This document shows, in pieces, positions 21,146-31,114 of a stretch of DNA of 64,000 bases (its first letter is position 1; each line of letters opens with the position of its first letter). Source of the stretch: Nitzschia sp. DOCU1. Lineage: Eukaryota > Bacillariophyta > Bacillariophyceae > Bacillariales > Bacillariaceae. The stretch is from NCBI GenBank assembly GCA_951394045.1, contig OX595998.1, forward strand, positions 868,001 to 932,000. Reading direction: 5' to 3'. A program made the position numbers and the translations under genes. The notes under the pieces were generated by a model, which saw nothing but the letters and a program-made list of their open reading frames with translations, had not been told where the DNA came from and did no database searches.

Positions 21146-22019
21146 AATCAGTCTCTCTGGTTTTGGATCTTTTGCGCAGCATTCAACAACTCGTAGCTAG
21201 CGCAATATCAGAAATTGAATATACGGACCCATATATCAAAATAATGCTCTACACGAGTAGATTCAAAGGAACAAATTCTCACAAATAGAGACTTCCTGCC
21301 TTCCATTTGCGCTTCCCGTTTGCGTTTCCCGCGCGAGGGGTATTTGCGAAAGATATTCTTTGCTCTTTCCTTTCCTGCTGGCATTTGCCCTTGGAATTTA
21401 CTCTTCAGGGGACCGACATTTATGTGTTTGGAGCCAGCCAGCCAAAGCCAGCGTTACTACTTGGGGTGTGGGCAGTAGCTAGCAAATAAAGGCTGCCTAC
21501 TATCATCATCACTACTGCTAACACTACTGTTGTCGCCAAGACAATCCATCATTTAGTTCTTCAACAATTTCTGGTGAAACAACAAGAGTTGTGTTGAAAC
21601 AAGCTACGGTAGCAGATCAGAACGAAATCGCGTGTTGCAAAATCGAATGCAAACGAAATCGCGTCTTCGAACTTGAGTAATGCGAAATCACATGTTGACT
21701 GTCATATCGAATACTTAACACCAAGTGTCACGAAACTGTGTATCATGATCTCAAATGTTTCGAAACCGCATTTTAAATGTTATAACGAACTCAATAGTTG
21801 CGAATCCCCTTTTTAATTCTTATAACCAATACTGAGGACATCCAGGATGATGTTTTTGTCAATGCGAACACAAGGGTGGCCGGCGTGCATCGGCCCACTC
21901 CCTCAAAAAATGACGATTCTGATTGGCCACTGGACGAAGCGCAAACGTCACAAGACGAAGCGAAAACCATAATTTTTTGCGCTTCATTTTGGCCATTTGG
22001 AGCATATTGATGATCACGA
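21146..22019. other. Repeat-derived spacer
   Basis: No gene. The 30-bp inverted repeat partner of 31332-31361 lies at 21286-21315. GCGCTTC-type words recur (21310, 21978), and TTGCGCTTCATTTT near 21978 matches the reverse complement of part of 31320-31340. This suggests remnants of one non-autonomous TIR element on both sides of the CoDi complex. Confidence 0.45.
21286..21315 (+). repeat. 30-bp inverted repeat, left copy
   Basis: Begins TAGAGACTTCCTGCC and is the exact reverse complement of 31332-31361. The pair flanks the whole CoDi/PiggyBac complex, 10 kb apart. TA at both outer ends would fit a TA target duplication. Confidence 0.85.
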
Positions 22020-22035
22020 TGACGGTGAGCAATCT
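22020..22035 (+). repeat. 16-bp direct repeat, left of hairpin segment
   Basis: TGACGGTGAGCAATCT, identical to 22743-22758, which is the start of the CoDi LTR copy. The two copies flank 707 bp and look like a target-site duplication. The preceding GATGATCACGA also resembles the sequence next to the other LTR (GATGATCATGA at 31104-31114). Confidence 0.7.
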
Positions 22036-22742
22036 ATCAATATCAATTTTAAATCTTATTTACGTGGTGCGCTATAGTGCTCAGCCACGGGAGAGCATTT
22101 TGGGCTAGCACACTCCGACCCTGTTTGATTCTTGCAATCCCTACATCGACGTAGGGATTCACCCATTCTTGGTAAAAAACCTCTCCCAGGGGGAAGAGGA
22201 AAACCAAGAATGGCTAGAAGGACCCGTCGTCAAACAGGCGCAACGCAGGGAAACGAGACAGCTGGCTCTCATCCTAGTCTGCTTACCATCCTTCAACTTG
22301 AATCAAACTAGCTGTCTTCCCTCTCGATTTATTTTGACACGCTCATAGAGGGAGGCATGCAGGGAGAAAAGCAGAAAGGTCTTGGCGCCCCAAGTAGTCT
22401 GGCCAGTAGCTGGGCTAGAGTCACGACGAAGGCACTGACGCCTTCGCGCCGTGTGCGCGAAAGAGCAGCGCTGAGCTTGCTCCACCCTGGAAACGTTCGG
22501 GACGAACGTTTTCCTGCCAAGCTGCCGGGGACCATGGAGGGCCTGGACGGTGAATTTCCCAGGACTCACTCCAACCTCTCGATGAACCATTTGTTCATCC
22601 AATACAAAGGTGGTGTTTCAAGCCACCTTTGCATTCAGCCTGGAGAAAAAACGGGACGCAACGGTGCCCGTCATCCTCAGAACGACCACGACGTCTGTCG
22701 TGGTCGGACAATTCGCCTCCCCACGCATCACCGCGCGAATTG
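22036..22742. other. Hairpin-rich segment, possible structured insertion
   Basis: A chain of perfect inverted repeats with small loops. Examples: 22136-22144/22151-22159 (9 bp), 22163-22173/22203-22213 (11 bp) enclosed by 22120-22128/22230-22238 (9 bp), 22256-22263/22310-22317 (8 bp), 22318-22324/22347-22353 (7 bp), 22427-22433/22440-22446 (7 bp), 22491-22499/22503-22511 (9 bp, 3-nt loop), 22581-22587/22593-22599 (7 bp), 22605-22613/22623-22631 (9 bp), 22684-22692/22697-22705 (9 bp, 4-nt loop) and 22708-22716/22735-22743 (9 bp). No coding potential is clear. A structured RNA, a foldback element or a DNA-protein docking array are all possible. Confidence 0.6.
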
Positions 22743-22903
22743 TGACGGTGAGCAATCTAATTTAATGAGGATTGCTACGGGTGAGTGATTGCCGATCGGC
22801 ATTGGCGGCGAGAGAGCCGTTAGCGGGTTGGCTCGCGCCAGCAAGGCCCAAGGCTCGGCTTGCGCTGGATGGATCTTGCCGCCCTGGTGGGAATATCAAC
22901 ACA
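22743..22903 (-). repeat. 3' LTR of CoDi element
   Basis: 161 bp, beginning TGACGGTGAGC and ending CAACACA on the plus strand, no length difference from 31115-31275 and few substitutions (for example GGGTTGGCTCGCGCCAGC versus GGGCTGGCGCGCGCCGGC). It is internally structured, with a 12-bp palindrome TGCCGATCGGCA. Confidence 0.85.
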
Positions 22904-23208
22904 CCCTCGCAGTGCAAGCCGAGGACGGCATTAACGCCAATCGGATGAGGTGAATTTCACGCCGCTATGGCGGCGTGCGGTGCGCCGGGCCGCCCAATTT
23001 TGTGCCGATTTCAGCAGCACAAAATACGTATTTCGTGCCGATTTTTTCAGCATTGGCCTTATCCTTGCCTAATCCTTACCTTATCCTTACCTTATCCTTG
23101 TCGTAATAAATACGTGCTATCAAACTCCCTCCGACAATCAACCTTCTGCATCCAACACCAAACCATGAAAGTATTGATTCATTTCACTCGTTTACACTAT
23201 CTAATACG

Positions 23209-23649
23209 ATGGGTTCGAATGCCAGAGACCTCTCTCATAACCCCTATGGCATGGACTTCCTTGGTGCGGTCGAGTACGGCTCGGATACCGAGCCAGATCC
23301 GATGGATTCCACAGTTGCAACGGCGATTCGGCTCTCCAACGAAGAGCAGAACCGCCGCACTGGTAGGAACAAGACGCTCGATGTGATTGAAGTGACAAAC
23401 ATTGGGAACAACATTCGTATGTTCAGCGAACCGGGTCCGGACCCTCGCTTCATGACCTTCGACTTCCCGGATGAGATTTCAGCTGAGGACGCCATTGCAT
23501 GCAGACAATGTCGTTCACTTTATCGTAGGCAATTAGGGATTCACCTCATTCACCTCTGTCTGGCATCATCATCAGATTCTTTGGCCAACCCTTCCTTGAC
23601 TGCTTGCATGTCCCAGTTGAGAGCAAGTGGCAGTGATCTCGTAGCCTGA
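23209..23649 (+). CDS. Hypothetical frame carried inside PiggyBac element
   Basis: 146 aa from ATG 23209 (ACGATGGGT). The first 95 residues (MGSNARDLSHNPYGMDFLG to FPDEISAEDAIA) look like real protein: even composition, acidic, third codon positions rich in G and C. The last 45 residues overlap the 3' end of the transposase on the other strand and look like read-through. An upstream stretch with TTATCCTTACC repeats (about 23060-23100) could be its promoter region. I do not recognise the family. It may be a gene fragment picked up by the transposon in place of the transposase C-terminus. Confidence 0.4.
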   Translation: MGSNARDLSHNPYGMDFLGAVEYGSDTEPDPMDSTVATAIRLSNEEQNRRTGRNKTLDVIEVTNIGNNIRMFSEPGPDPRFMTFDFPDEISAEDAIACRQCRSLYRRQLGIHLIHLCLASSSDSLANPSLTACMSQLRASGSDLVA

Positions 23650-25570
23650 CTGCCAGTTCTGGGCACTGGTAGCGATTATCCATACTCAGAGTCTGGTAGC
23701 CATGTTCCAATCCTTCATCGTGGAGTCCCCTCTGCAATGCTGCATTTACCACAGCCTTTTGTGTTGTCGGCAGCGACTGGGCCTCTTCTTCAATGAACGA
23801 GTTACACTCATTCTTTCCTTGGTACACATCCATATGTAGGATTGCGTAAGTGACTGAGTCTGCGAGGATGAAGAAATCGACACTGTAGGGCTGAGGCTTC
23901 GATTTGTTATATTGGTGGACGGGACACAAACGGCTACGGCAAGAAACGCCGCCTTCATCGAACGCCAAATTAGGACCAGGATGAAAGGTCCTCTTTGAGG
24001 CTGCATTTAGGTTATTCAACGCCTCACGTAACTGGTAACACTTGTCGCCACCGTATCCGGCAACCTTGTCCATGGGGTGGAAGGCCCCACGAATCTGCTT
24101 GAACCTTGTCAGTGACATGTATTTCTGCGCCCACTCTTTCGTACCCTCCAGCGTCTTGTCCTCTGAGTCAGAGTCCAGCCCTGTGCTTAGCTTCTTGTCT
24201 TCTCGCGCGAAGTAAGCAACGTAGCCTCCACCGTCTCTTTCCTGCATCGAAATCCGCAGTAGAATGCCTAGGAACACATGCATCTCCTTCGTTGTAACAT
24301 TCTTCCACTCTTTGCCACAGTAACTCATGTTCCGGTTCAAGTTGGGCCTAATTTTATTGTTGAAATAGAGGTTCGTTTGCCTTGCAAGATTCGAAACAAA
24401 GCACACAGTGAGACCACCACACTGTCGCAGGCAGTCCGTCGGGTTCTTGAACGATTGGGCAACACCCGTCTTGAGTCCAGTTGGGCCATGGTAGAGTGGT
24501 GGACACGCATTCATGTCGGTAGTTTCATCTACCAAATTGAAAACAAACTGTCCATCGGGGATGCCGTTGTTGTTCTGACCATCTTCATCATCGGATGGCT
24601 CCTCTAGCTCTACTTTGATCTCGTCGGGAATGGTGAGCCAGGCGTTGTCGTCTTCATCCAAGTCGTCCCTGTCCTGGGAATCCGAGTCAACATAGCTCCC
24701 GCCACTAGCATTGCTTCTAGTCGACCTAGCAGTTGATAGCGTTGATAGCCCTGTGAAATTGCTGTTTGTCATCGTTGAGACAGAGTCTGCCGCCGTCATC
24801 ATCGCCGCCCGTGCTGCATACCTCACTGGAGTGGTGAGTACGATGGTGGCCTGTGGAGGTGGTGGCGTGTCTTGAATAGGAGAGGCTGTTGGACCTGGTG
24901 CCTGAGTGCCAAATGACATGTGGAGGTGTTGCCGAATTCCTGCAGACCCTGCATGCTCATAGTCATGAGCTGCTTGTTGGAAATAGGAACGAACATAATC
25001 GTTTGCCGGGAACCATTCTCGAAGCAATGAACGGTCGACGGTAGCAGGCATGCCCGGGGAATGGGTGATCCAATCAACCCTGAACTGGCCATTATTTTGC
25101 TTCTTGTTGGGACACTCGACAATTACACCAACAATCCGCCCATCAATGCCTGGAATTGGGAAGCCAGTTGTCGAGTAGAGGCGGGCGTCGCCGAGAAGTT
25201 TCTTCTTTCTGTAAGAAAAAATTTTCGAACGCTCTTTGCCGGTGGCACCAGGGTCAAGTGCCAACACACCTGCAATAGCCTCCTCCACTGCAGAACCATC
25301 ACTGGCAGCATCATCTTTCTCGTTTGCAGTAGCCTCGTTGACTCCAATGCCGTCGGTCGCAGCATCGTTTGTCTCATTTGGCGATGGTGGGCCCATATCA
25401 CGTGAATTGTCCAAATTTGAGACAAAAATGGATTCGGCATGGACAAGGTCATCAATATGGTCGTCGCTAACCCGAGACCAGTCATCAGGCTCCCTGACAC
25501 GCCTAGGAACCGCCCGGATCGGTTGGAAGGAATCCTGGTGGCCCGTGGGGGGCGATGGCGGTGCCGACAT
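23546..25570 (-). CDS. PiggyBac-like transposase lacking C-terminus
   Basis: 674 aa from ATG 25570 to a TGA at 23546-23548. About 1-330 is a disordered N-terminal extension with an SH3- or chromo-like stretch around PIPGIDGRIVGVIVECPNKK. About 350-674 is the PiggyBac domain (DDE_Tnp_1_7), including the first two catalytic aspartates D538 (AFDEGG) and D631 (SMDNRYQCPEL). Seventeen or so residues beyond the TGA the same frame still reads like transposase (GESLIAYDKVNDIVCMQW), then homology ends. The third aspartate and the C-terminal cysteine-rich domain are absent. The enzyme would cut and paste its own element at TTAA; this copy is most likely inactive. It lies just 3' of pol on the same strand only because of nesting. 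Confidence 0.75.
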   Translation of the reverse strand: MSAPPSPPTGHQDSFQPIRAVPRRVREPDDWSRVSDDHIDDLVHAESIFVSNLDNSRDMGPPSPNETNDAATDGIGVNEATANEKDDAASDGSAVEEAIAGVLALDPGATGKERSKIFSYRKKKLLGDARLYSTTGFPIPGIDGRIVGVIVECPNKKQNNGQFRVDWITHSPGMPATVDRSLLREWFPANDYVRSYFQQAAHDYEHAGSAGIRQHLHMSFGTQAPGPTASPIQDTPPPPQATIVLTTPVRYAARAAMMTAADSVSTMTNSNFTGLSTLSTARSTRSNASGGSYVDSDSQDRDDLDEDDNAWLTIPDEIKVELEEPSDDEDGQNNNGIPDGQFVFNLVDETTDMNACPPLYHGPTGLKTGVAQSFKNPTDCLRQCGGLTVCFVSNLARQTNLYFNNKIRPNLNRNMSYCGKEWKNVTTKEMHVFLGILLRISMQERDGGGYVAYFAREDKKLSTGLDSDSEDKTLEGTKEWAQKYMSLTRFKQIRGAFHPMDKVAGYGGDKCYQLREALNNLNAASKRTFHPGPNLAFDEGGVSCRSRLCPVHQYNKSKPQPYSVDFFILADSVTYAILHMDVYQGKNECNSFIEEEAQSLPTTQKAVVNAALQRGLHDEGLEHGYQTLSMDNRYQCPELAVRLRDHCHLLSTGTCKQSRKGWPKNLMMMPDRGE

Positions 25571-25795
25571 GGTGGGGTTTTAATTTTTTGGCAAACTTCG
25601 CCCCGACAGGCTCACTTTTTGCGTCCGATAGGAGGGCGGGAACCAAAAACATGGAACTCTCCGGCATGACCGACCCTAGGTAAAATTGCACGCTCTTTCG
25701 TACAGTCGGATATGTTTCGACGTTGGAGAGAGTTGGGCCAACGATTGGACAAAGATAAAATTTCGTGACGATAGCGGCATGACTTCTGATTGGCA

Positions 25796-28700
25796 TTAAT
25801 GGCCTTTTGAAATTGCAAGTCCTTGGAAGGGCAGTGAAGATATTGTGAGCGCATTTTCTTGTGGTGGGTGGGTGGGTGGTGCTTGGTGAAATAATCAGCC
25901 AGATTGGTTGCTTTTACTCGATCGCGGATCCAGTGGTACCGCATATTGATGGCCCTGGAACGATTCGGCTTGATGGAGGCATTGGCGATACCGTGGGTCG
26001 TGGAATTATCCGTGACAATTCTGGTGGTGCCCTGTGGGTGGCCCATGTCCGTGAGTGTCTGCCGGAGGATGATGCCTTCTTTCATGTTAACGAAGAGGGC
26101 TCCGATTTCTGCTTCGGGGGCAGACGAAGCTACCAAGCGCAGAATTCCCGCGATGTTAAGCACCGGTCCGTTATGAAACATTGTGTCCGATTGTCGTCCT
26201 AAATACCAGTGCCCACCAACTCGGCTGCGCACATTCGGAGCAGTGAGATAGCTTGCATCGCTGTGGTTTTCCAAGACCATGTCACTGGCCCAATAGCGGA
26301 GAAGGGCATCGGGGTAGATGGCCCAGAAGTCCAAGAGTTGGCGAGCGTCTGCTTTGGTTTGCTCCGTGGCTTTTTCTTGTTGCAAGGCCAATTCGCTGAG
26401 GGGCATGAGCAAAATTGGATCAACAGCGCGACCATAAAATAGTGCGGTTCCAACAATCTGCCTGATTTTAGTGATCTCCTCTTTGTTGAGTGGTGGGGTG
26501 GTATCCCGGGGGGTCGATGGTTTGCACCTGTTTGCCATATTGTGGTTTGTTGTAGTGATGTGGTGCATGTTGGGGCTTCGCTGGGAGTGGGTGACCGAAT
26601 TTTTTGAGGGCGGCGCTGGCGTACCCCGGCATGGATAAGTCGCAGGTGCGTTTGTCATAATCCCAGGTGAGCGTGATACCTCCGAACAATTTAGCCTCCC
26701 AATCAGTTGAGACTGCTTCATAATCGTGTTGGAGCAAGGTAAGAAGATGATTTGCATCGTCGCGGCCAATGTACTTGACCGCAAAATTGTCGACAACCAA
26801 ACAGAAGCTGATGGGTCATGTGGTATGCTTCCAGTATCCTGGTGTCAGTCGGCTCTGGTAAAAACCGTGTTTGCCCAAACGCGTTGCCAGCTGTTGATTG
26901 GAAAGTATGCCCACTTGAGGGAGTCCATACATTCCCTTTTCAATTCGTATGTAGATACAATCGTGTGCATCGACCTTGTTTTCAAGCTTGTACTCACGCA
27001 TTATTTCTTCCGGAATCAGGCTGCGGTGAAGTTTCATGAATTCAGGTTTGGGCAGCGGGGTTCCCAGGTAAAAATTCTTAATATCAAAGCAGGCCATTTG
27101 CGCTCCTGGGGTGGATAAAACACTGTTGATGTGTAGTTTGAATGTGGTGAGATCAGCGGTGGGAGTATGCTTGTCCCCGGGGTAATCGATGCGATCGCCC
27201 CCAACTGTAAGTCTTGTGCGGTGCGGTTCGGACTTCTGTGGCCGATACTCACACATGAATCGTCCATACGTAGGGATTTTGCCTTTAGGAATTTCTTCCT
27301 TGGTAATGAAGCGGATAGTGTCCGTTCCCTCGATTCGACCCCCCACGCCCTGGGCGAGGCGGCCGAATTCATTTGCGGCCGATTTGGTCCAAACTTCCTT
27401 GTATTTAGGATCCCGGATGAGGTCCCTATATTCCAAGGATTTGCCCGTGTCGGGATCAAAAATTGGTGCCGCAAAGGATTCCCAGGAAATTTGTGGTGCC
27501 AGTTGTTCGAACATGGTGTCCAAGGGAGTGTTAGGAATGTTTTGCTTGGGCACAACAATCAACTTTGATGTGGTTTCGGTGACTGCGGCTGCGGCCGCCG
27601 CAGGTGGAAATTTCTTCGGTTCCACCCTCGGAAGTGCGGCTTCGAAGATCTCAGCAACTTGGCGAATGGCATTCAATGCTTCATCTCCTACGAAGAATGG
27701 CGCATGTGGATGTGGATTTCCTAGTGCTGCAATCAAGTCCCTGGCTGCGTCTCGCGCTGCATCAACTGCAGTGGTTTTGGGCACTTTGACGTGGGTTGGA
27801 AAAAATTGGACCGTGTCACAAATTCGTTCCGCATTTGTTTCTGGGATCCAAATGCGGTAGCAGCGATAGTGGTTGGGTGTCGGTCCCACATACCACCCTT
27901 GGAGCCCATGGGTCGCCCAAGTGTTGCGATTCTGTGTTTTGACGTGCGTGACGACCTTGGTTCCTGGTGGAGCTAGTGGTGTTCGGTTGAAGTCGAAGGC
28001 CCCATGCAGTTGTGCATATGCTAAGAGGTTGGGGTTAATGCGCGATGGTTCCAGTAGATTCAAAGTAAGTTGCGCTTGATCCAAGAGCTGGTCCCACAAT
28101 TGTAGTGGGAAATCTTGATCCGTCGATGCGAGCCCTGCGATGAAATGTTTCTTGAAAGTTCGAATGGCACGTTCGGCCGCGTTGTGACAGTGGATGCCTG
28201 CTGGTGTCAATTGATAATCCACCTGATGTTTCTTCAGAAAATGTTTGAGGGCACTGCTGATTTCATTATCCAAGCGTTGGAGTTTGGGACGAAGTCCCCG
28301 TGCCGTGAGCAAATCATAGATCTTGGTGAATGCTCATAGAATTTCGGATCCTTGGCGGGATTTTAGCGGTTCCACCAGGATAGCATTGCTATCATAATCA
28401 TAGACGACCATTAAATATTTGGAGCCATGAATAGAAACTCTAGGGAAGGCACCTGTTTGATTGGGAAAAATTAGACCAGTAGGCGATGCAATATCCTTGA
28501 CGGTTGCGAATACACAGTGTGTTTGATCCTGATTATCCTCGTTTAGTGCCTCCAAGTGTTGTAAATACTTAACTAGCACTCGATACCCTATGCGATTCAC
28601 GTAGGGCATTTCCTATTGATGTAGCTGAAACTTGGTTAGAAAAGAGAAGTCGGTTCAACTGTTCTTACTAACTGGATTGTTTCCAAGTAATGAGCTTGGA

Positions 28701-29804
28701 AAACACCTTTACCGGGGTTGTGGTTTCTACCTAGTACGACACTGCTTTTTGCAGCCTTTGCCAGCAACGCACGTGGCCTGATGCCTTTTGCACCTGCGGC
28801 CTTCGTCGCCACTACTTGGGCCCACGTAGCTGCCCTACCTCGTGGTTTCACCATCTGCCAGCCTTCTTCCTTTCCGTCTGACACCATTTTCGTCTCCTTC
28901 GTATCTTGCATTTGCTTCTTCCTCAATGTCGCATCCTTTGTCCCGAACCTTCCGTCATGTGCCGTTGCGTTACTCGCCCGGCTCTCTACTGTCTCGTTGG
29001 CGATCCTAGTCGCCTTGGTTTCTTCTGAGTTGTCCGAGTCGTTCGTGACCGGCTTATCTCCAACACCGAGATGTCATCTTGGATTGTCCCATGATTGATC
29101 TCCCGCGTAGATCGGATGTTCTTGCGTTGTTGATCTAAATGTCCCAGTGCCGTCGCGACAGATTTCTTGAGATGTTTGCGAGCATGCTCCATCGTGAGTC
29201 TGGGCCATGTAGTGAAGAATCCTTTTTGAATGGCCGCAATAAAAGTTGATGGGACTGGGCTGAAGGTGCAAGCATGTAGGTATGCGATGGTGTCGGCAAT
29301 AGTAGTACTATCGTAGAAGCTATTGAGACTGTGTGCTGGGGCTGGTGGGATGATAGTCGGCATAGGTGGCAGTGCCACTTGATACAGCCCATTGGGTAGA
29401 CGAGTGCCAGTGATGATAATGTGGTCCTGCTTGGTGACCGTGACGGACGAGTTGTTGAACGTTACGCTGCATCCATGATTGCACAGGACAGGCACTGAGA
29501 GTAAAGAGTAGCTATGCAGCTCCGGGAATAGATAAGCGGTACGAGCTTCCAGGGGTAGCTGAGGAATGGGTAACGAGCCCACATGTGAGGCTTGAATTGG
29601 AGTGCCATCAGGGAGAGTAACAGTGATGGGGTCGATGATGGGATGAATATTTTGGAGAGCGGCGGAATGAAAACACAAATAATGTCCGGTTGCCGCACTG
29701 TCGACCGTGAGTGTGAGAGCTTGGTTGGGGAGACGATTGACGATGTCATGGGTCCTGTTATTAGTAGTTAATGAACTACCAGTGTCAATCGTTGCCCCAC
29801 ACCA
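25796..29804 (-). pseudogene. CoDi pol: protease, integrase, RT, RNase H
   Basis: The frame follows gag after one TGA (29805-29807). Protease: IDTGSS just after the stop, and VDSAATGH near 29700. A frame change near 29060 and a degenerate stretch (28600-28990) with a TAG near 28606 follow. The integrase core reads MVVYDYDSNAILVEPL to DNEISSALKHF, with an in-frame TGA at 28334-28336. Reverse transcriptase (KSAANEFGRLAQGVGG, QMACFDIKNFYLGTP) meets a TGA at 26816-26818; its catalytic box reads VVDN instead of VVDD. A G6 run (26508-26513) shifts the frame before RNase H (ADYFTKHHPPTHH). Pol is then cut by the PiggyBac insertion at 25796-25799. Open reading from there to 25612 belongs to PiggyBac, not to pol. 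Confidence 0.85.
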
Positions 29805-31016
29805 TCAGTTACACCCCGCAGTGCTACCGCCCATCTTGTTCTCGCGGGTAGCCTCCTTCTTGTGGCCCTCTTTTGGGGTGTTGCATGTTGCACTGGTGTG
29901 ACCATTTGTGACGAAAGCACCATGAGTCCAGCAATATCCAGTGGGATGCGGAGGCCTGTTCCTATTGTTGCGATTGTTGCCGCAATTGTTGCTACGGACC
30001 CCGCTCTGAGTGGCTTTGAGGGCAGCCAAATCGGCCTGAAGGGAGGCAATGCGATTGGTGAGGTCCATGAGTTGACTGGTGACCTGGGTGCTCAAGGTTG
30101 TAGCTGAGGCACTAAGATCTGAGTGAGCTGCAGTCAGGTTTGCGACCACCATCTTGTTGGCCGCGGCAGCTTCGGCAATGCGCGTGAGGGCTTCGACCGT
30201 GGCGTTGGCATAGCCATGGTGGCCACTGGTTGCTTGCTGATCCAGTCGAAGTTGGATCGTCACTTTGATGAAGTGTTGCTTGAAGGCTGGCCATGTTTGT
30301 TGTGCAGGAGTCTTCTTTCTCCACTCTTTGCATGCGTCACCAAACAGGCCCGTCGCATGGACCAGTACGTAGGCGGTGTTGAGGACTTGGGACCTAGTGA
30401 AGGGTTGTCCCGTTTCGATGGCCGTGTCCACAGCTTCTTCGATTTGATCGATCACCACTTCAAAAGGTTGGGTAGGGTCCCACGGTTTCTCCATGGCGTC
30501 CCGGAGTTTGGCGATTTCCTGAGGCGGGAGCTTTCCATACGAATCAAATAAATGATCCAAGATTTGGCGTGGGGTCAAATGAGCAAAATGCGTGGTGGGA
30601 TCTCGCAAGGCTCTTGCGTAGATTGGGTCCACCGCCGCAAGGATTACACTGCGCAAGGCACTTTGACAGTTTTTGTATGTCCCGTAGACACGGACGTCTT
30701 TGTCATATTGTGCTCGAATCTCCACGATTTCAGTAGTGGTGGCTGGATCTGGATAGTTTGGCAGGCCACCTGGGTGGGCCGGGGGCACGAAGGGAGCATG
30801 CGCCTGAACAAGGAGTCCCCAAGCCGTGTCGGTGAAGACGAGGAAGAGATGACCATGGGCGCCGCCGCCAAGTGGGGTATCAATCTTCATGGTGTTAGTT
30901 TTCAAATAATCGAGCAATGCTCAAAGTGCATGAAACGTGGGCATCCCTTGGATGCGAGGGCGTGGTTCGGGCCACGCGCCGAGAATTTCGGCTTCGGTCA
31001 GAGGGCTAGCTGCCAT
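29805..31016 (-). pseudogene. CoDi gag with in-frame TGA
   Basis: Starts at ATG 31016 (MAASPLTEAEILGAWPEPR) and ends at TGA 29805-29807. Codon 32 is TGA (30921-30923), so translation from the true start stops early; the frame is otherwise open and continues ALLDYLKTNTMKIDTP. About 403 codons in all. The capsid-like middle is followed by a C-terminal zinc knuckle, CWTHGAFVTNGHTSATC, of the type found in diatom CoDi elements. Pol follows in the same frame directly after the terminal TGA, so Gag-Pol may originally have been made by readthrough or as one frame. Confidence 0.85.
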
Positions 31017-31114
31017 GTTGATACTGGGACGAGTAGGTGCTTGTAGCAATGTAGGACACCGTGGTCCCCTAGCCTTCTTTGTCAATGGGAATTAGATTGC
31101 TCTGATGATCATGA

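Larger units (their letters stand above)
22931..25799 (-). mobile_element. PiggyBac-like transposon nested in CoDi pol
   Basis: TTAA at 22931-22934 and at 25796-25799 bounds 2861 bp. The ends are inverted: CGCCAATCGGATG at the left and, reading inward from the right, TGCCAATCAGAAG; both then contain GCCGCTAT. TTAA is the diagnostic PiggyBac target. Removing the element and one TTAA rejoins CoDi pol in frame to residues running into its LTR. It carries a transposase gene on the minus strand and an unrelated convergent frame on the plus strand. Confidence 0.8.

Noticed and set aside
22357..22788. Plus-strand ORF of 143 codons in the hairpin segment
   Set aside because: No start context or protein-like composition, and it runs across many perfect hairpins and into the LTR.
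23244..23495. Minus-strand ORF following the transposase
   Set aside because: Reads as low-quality Ser/Val-rich protein; the plus-strand frame over the same bases looks more like coding sequence.
23546..25570. PiggyBac transposase as a third gene of the CoDi retrotransposon
   Set aside because: TTAA at both borders, inverted ends and restoration of pol after removal indicate a simple nested insertion.
25612..25795. C-terminal end of CoDi pol
   Set aside because: The frame is open to 25612, but everything left of TTAA 25796-25799 belongs to the PiggyBac end, shown by its inverted match to 22935.
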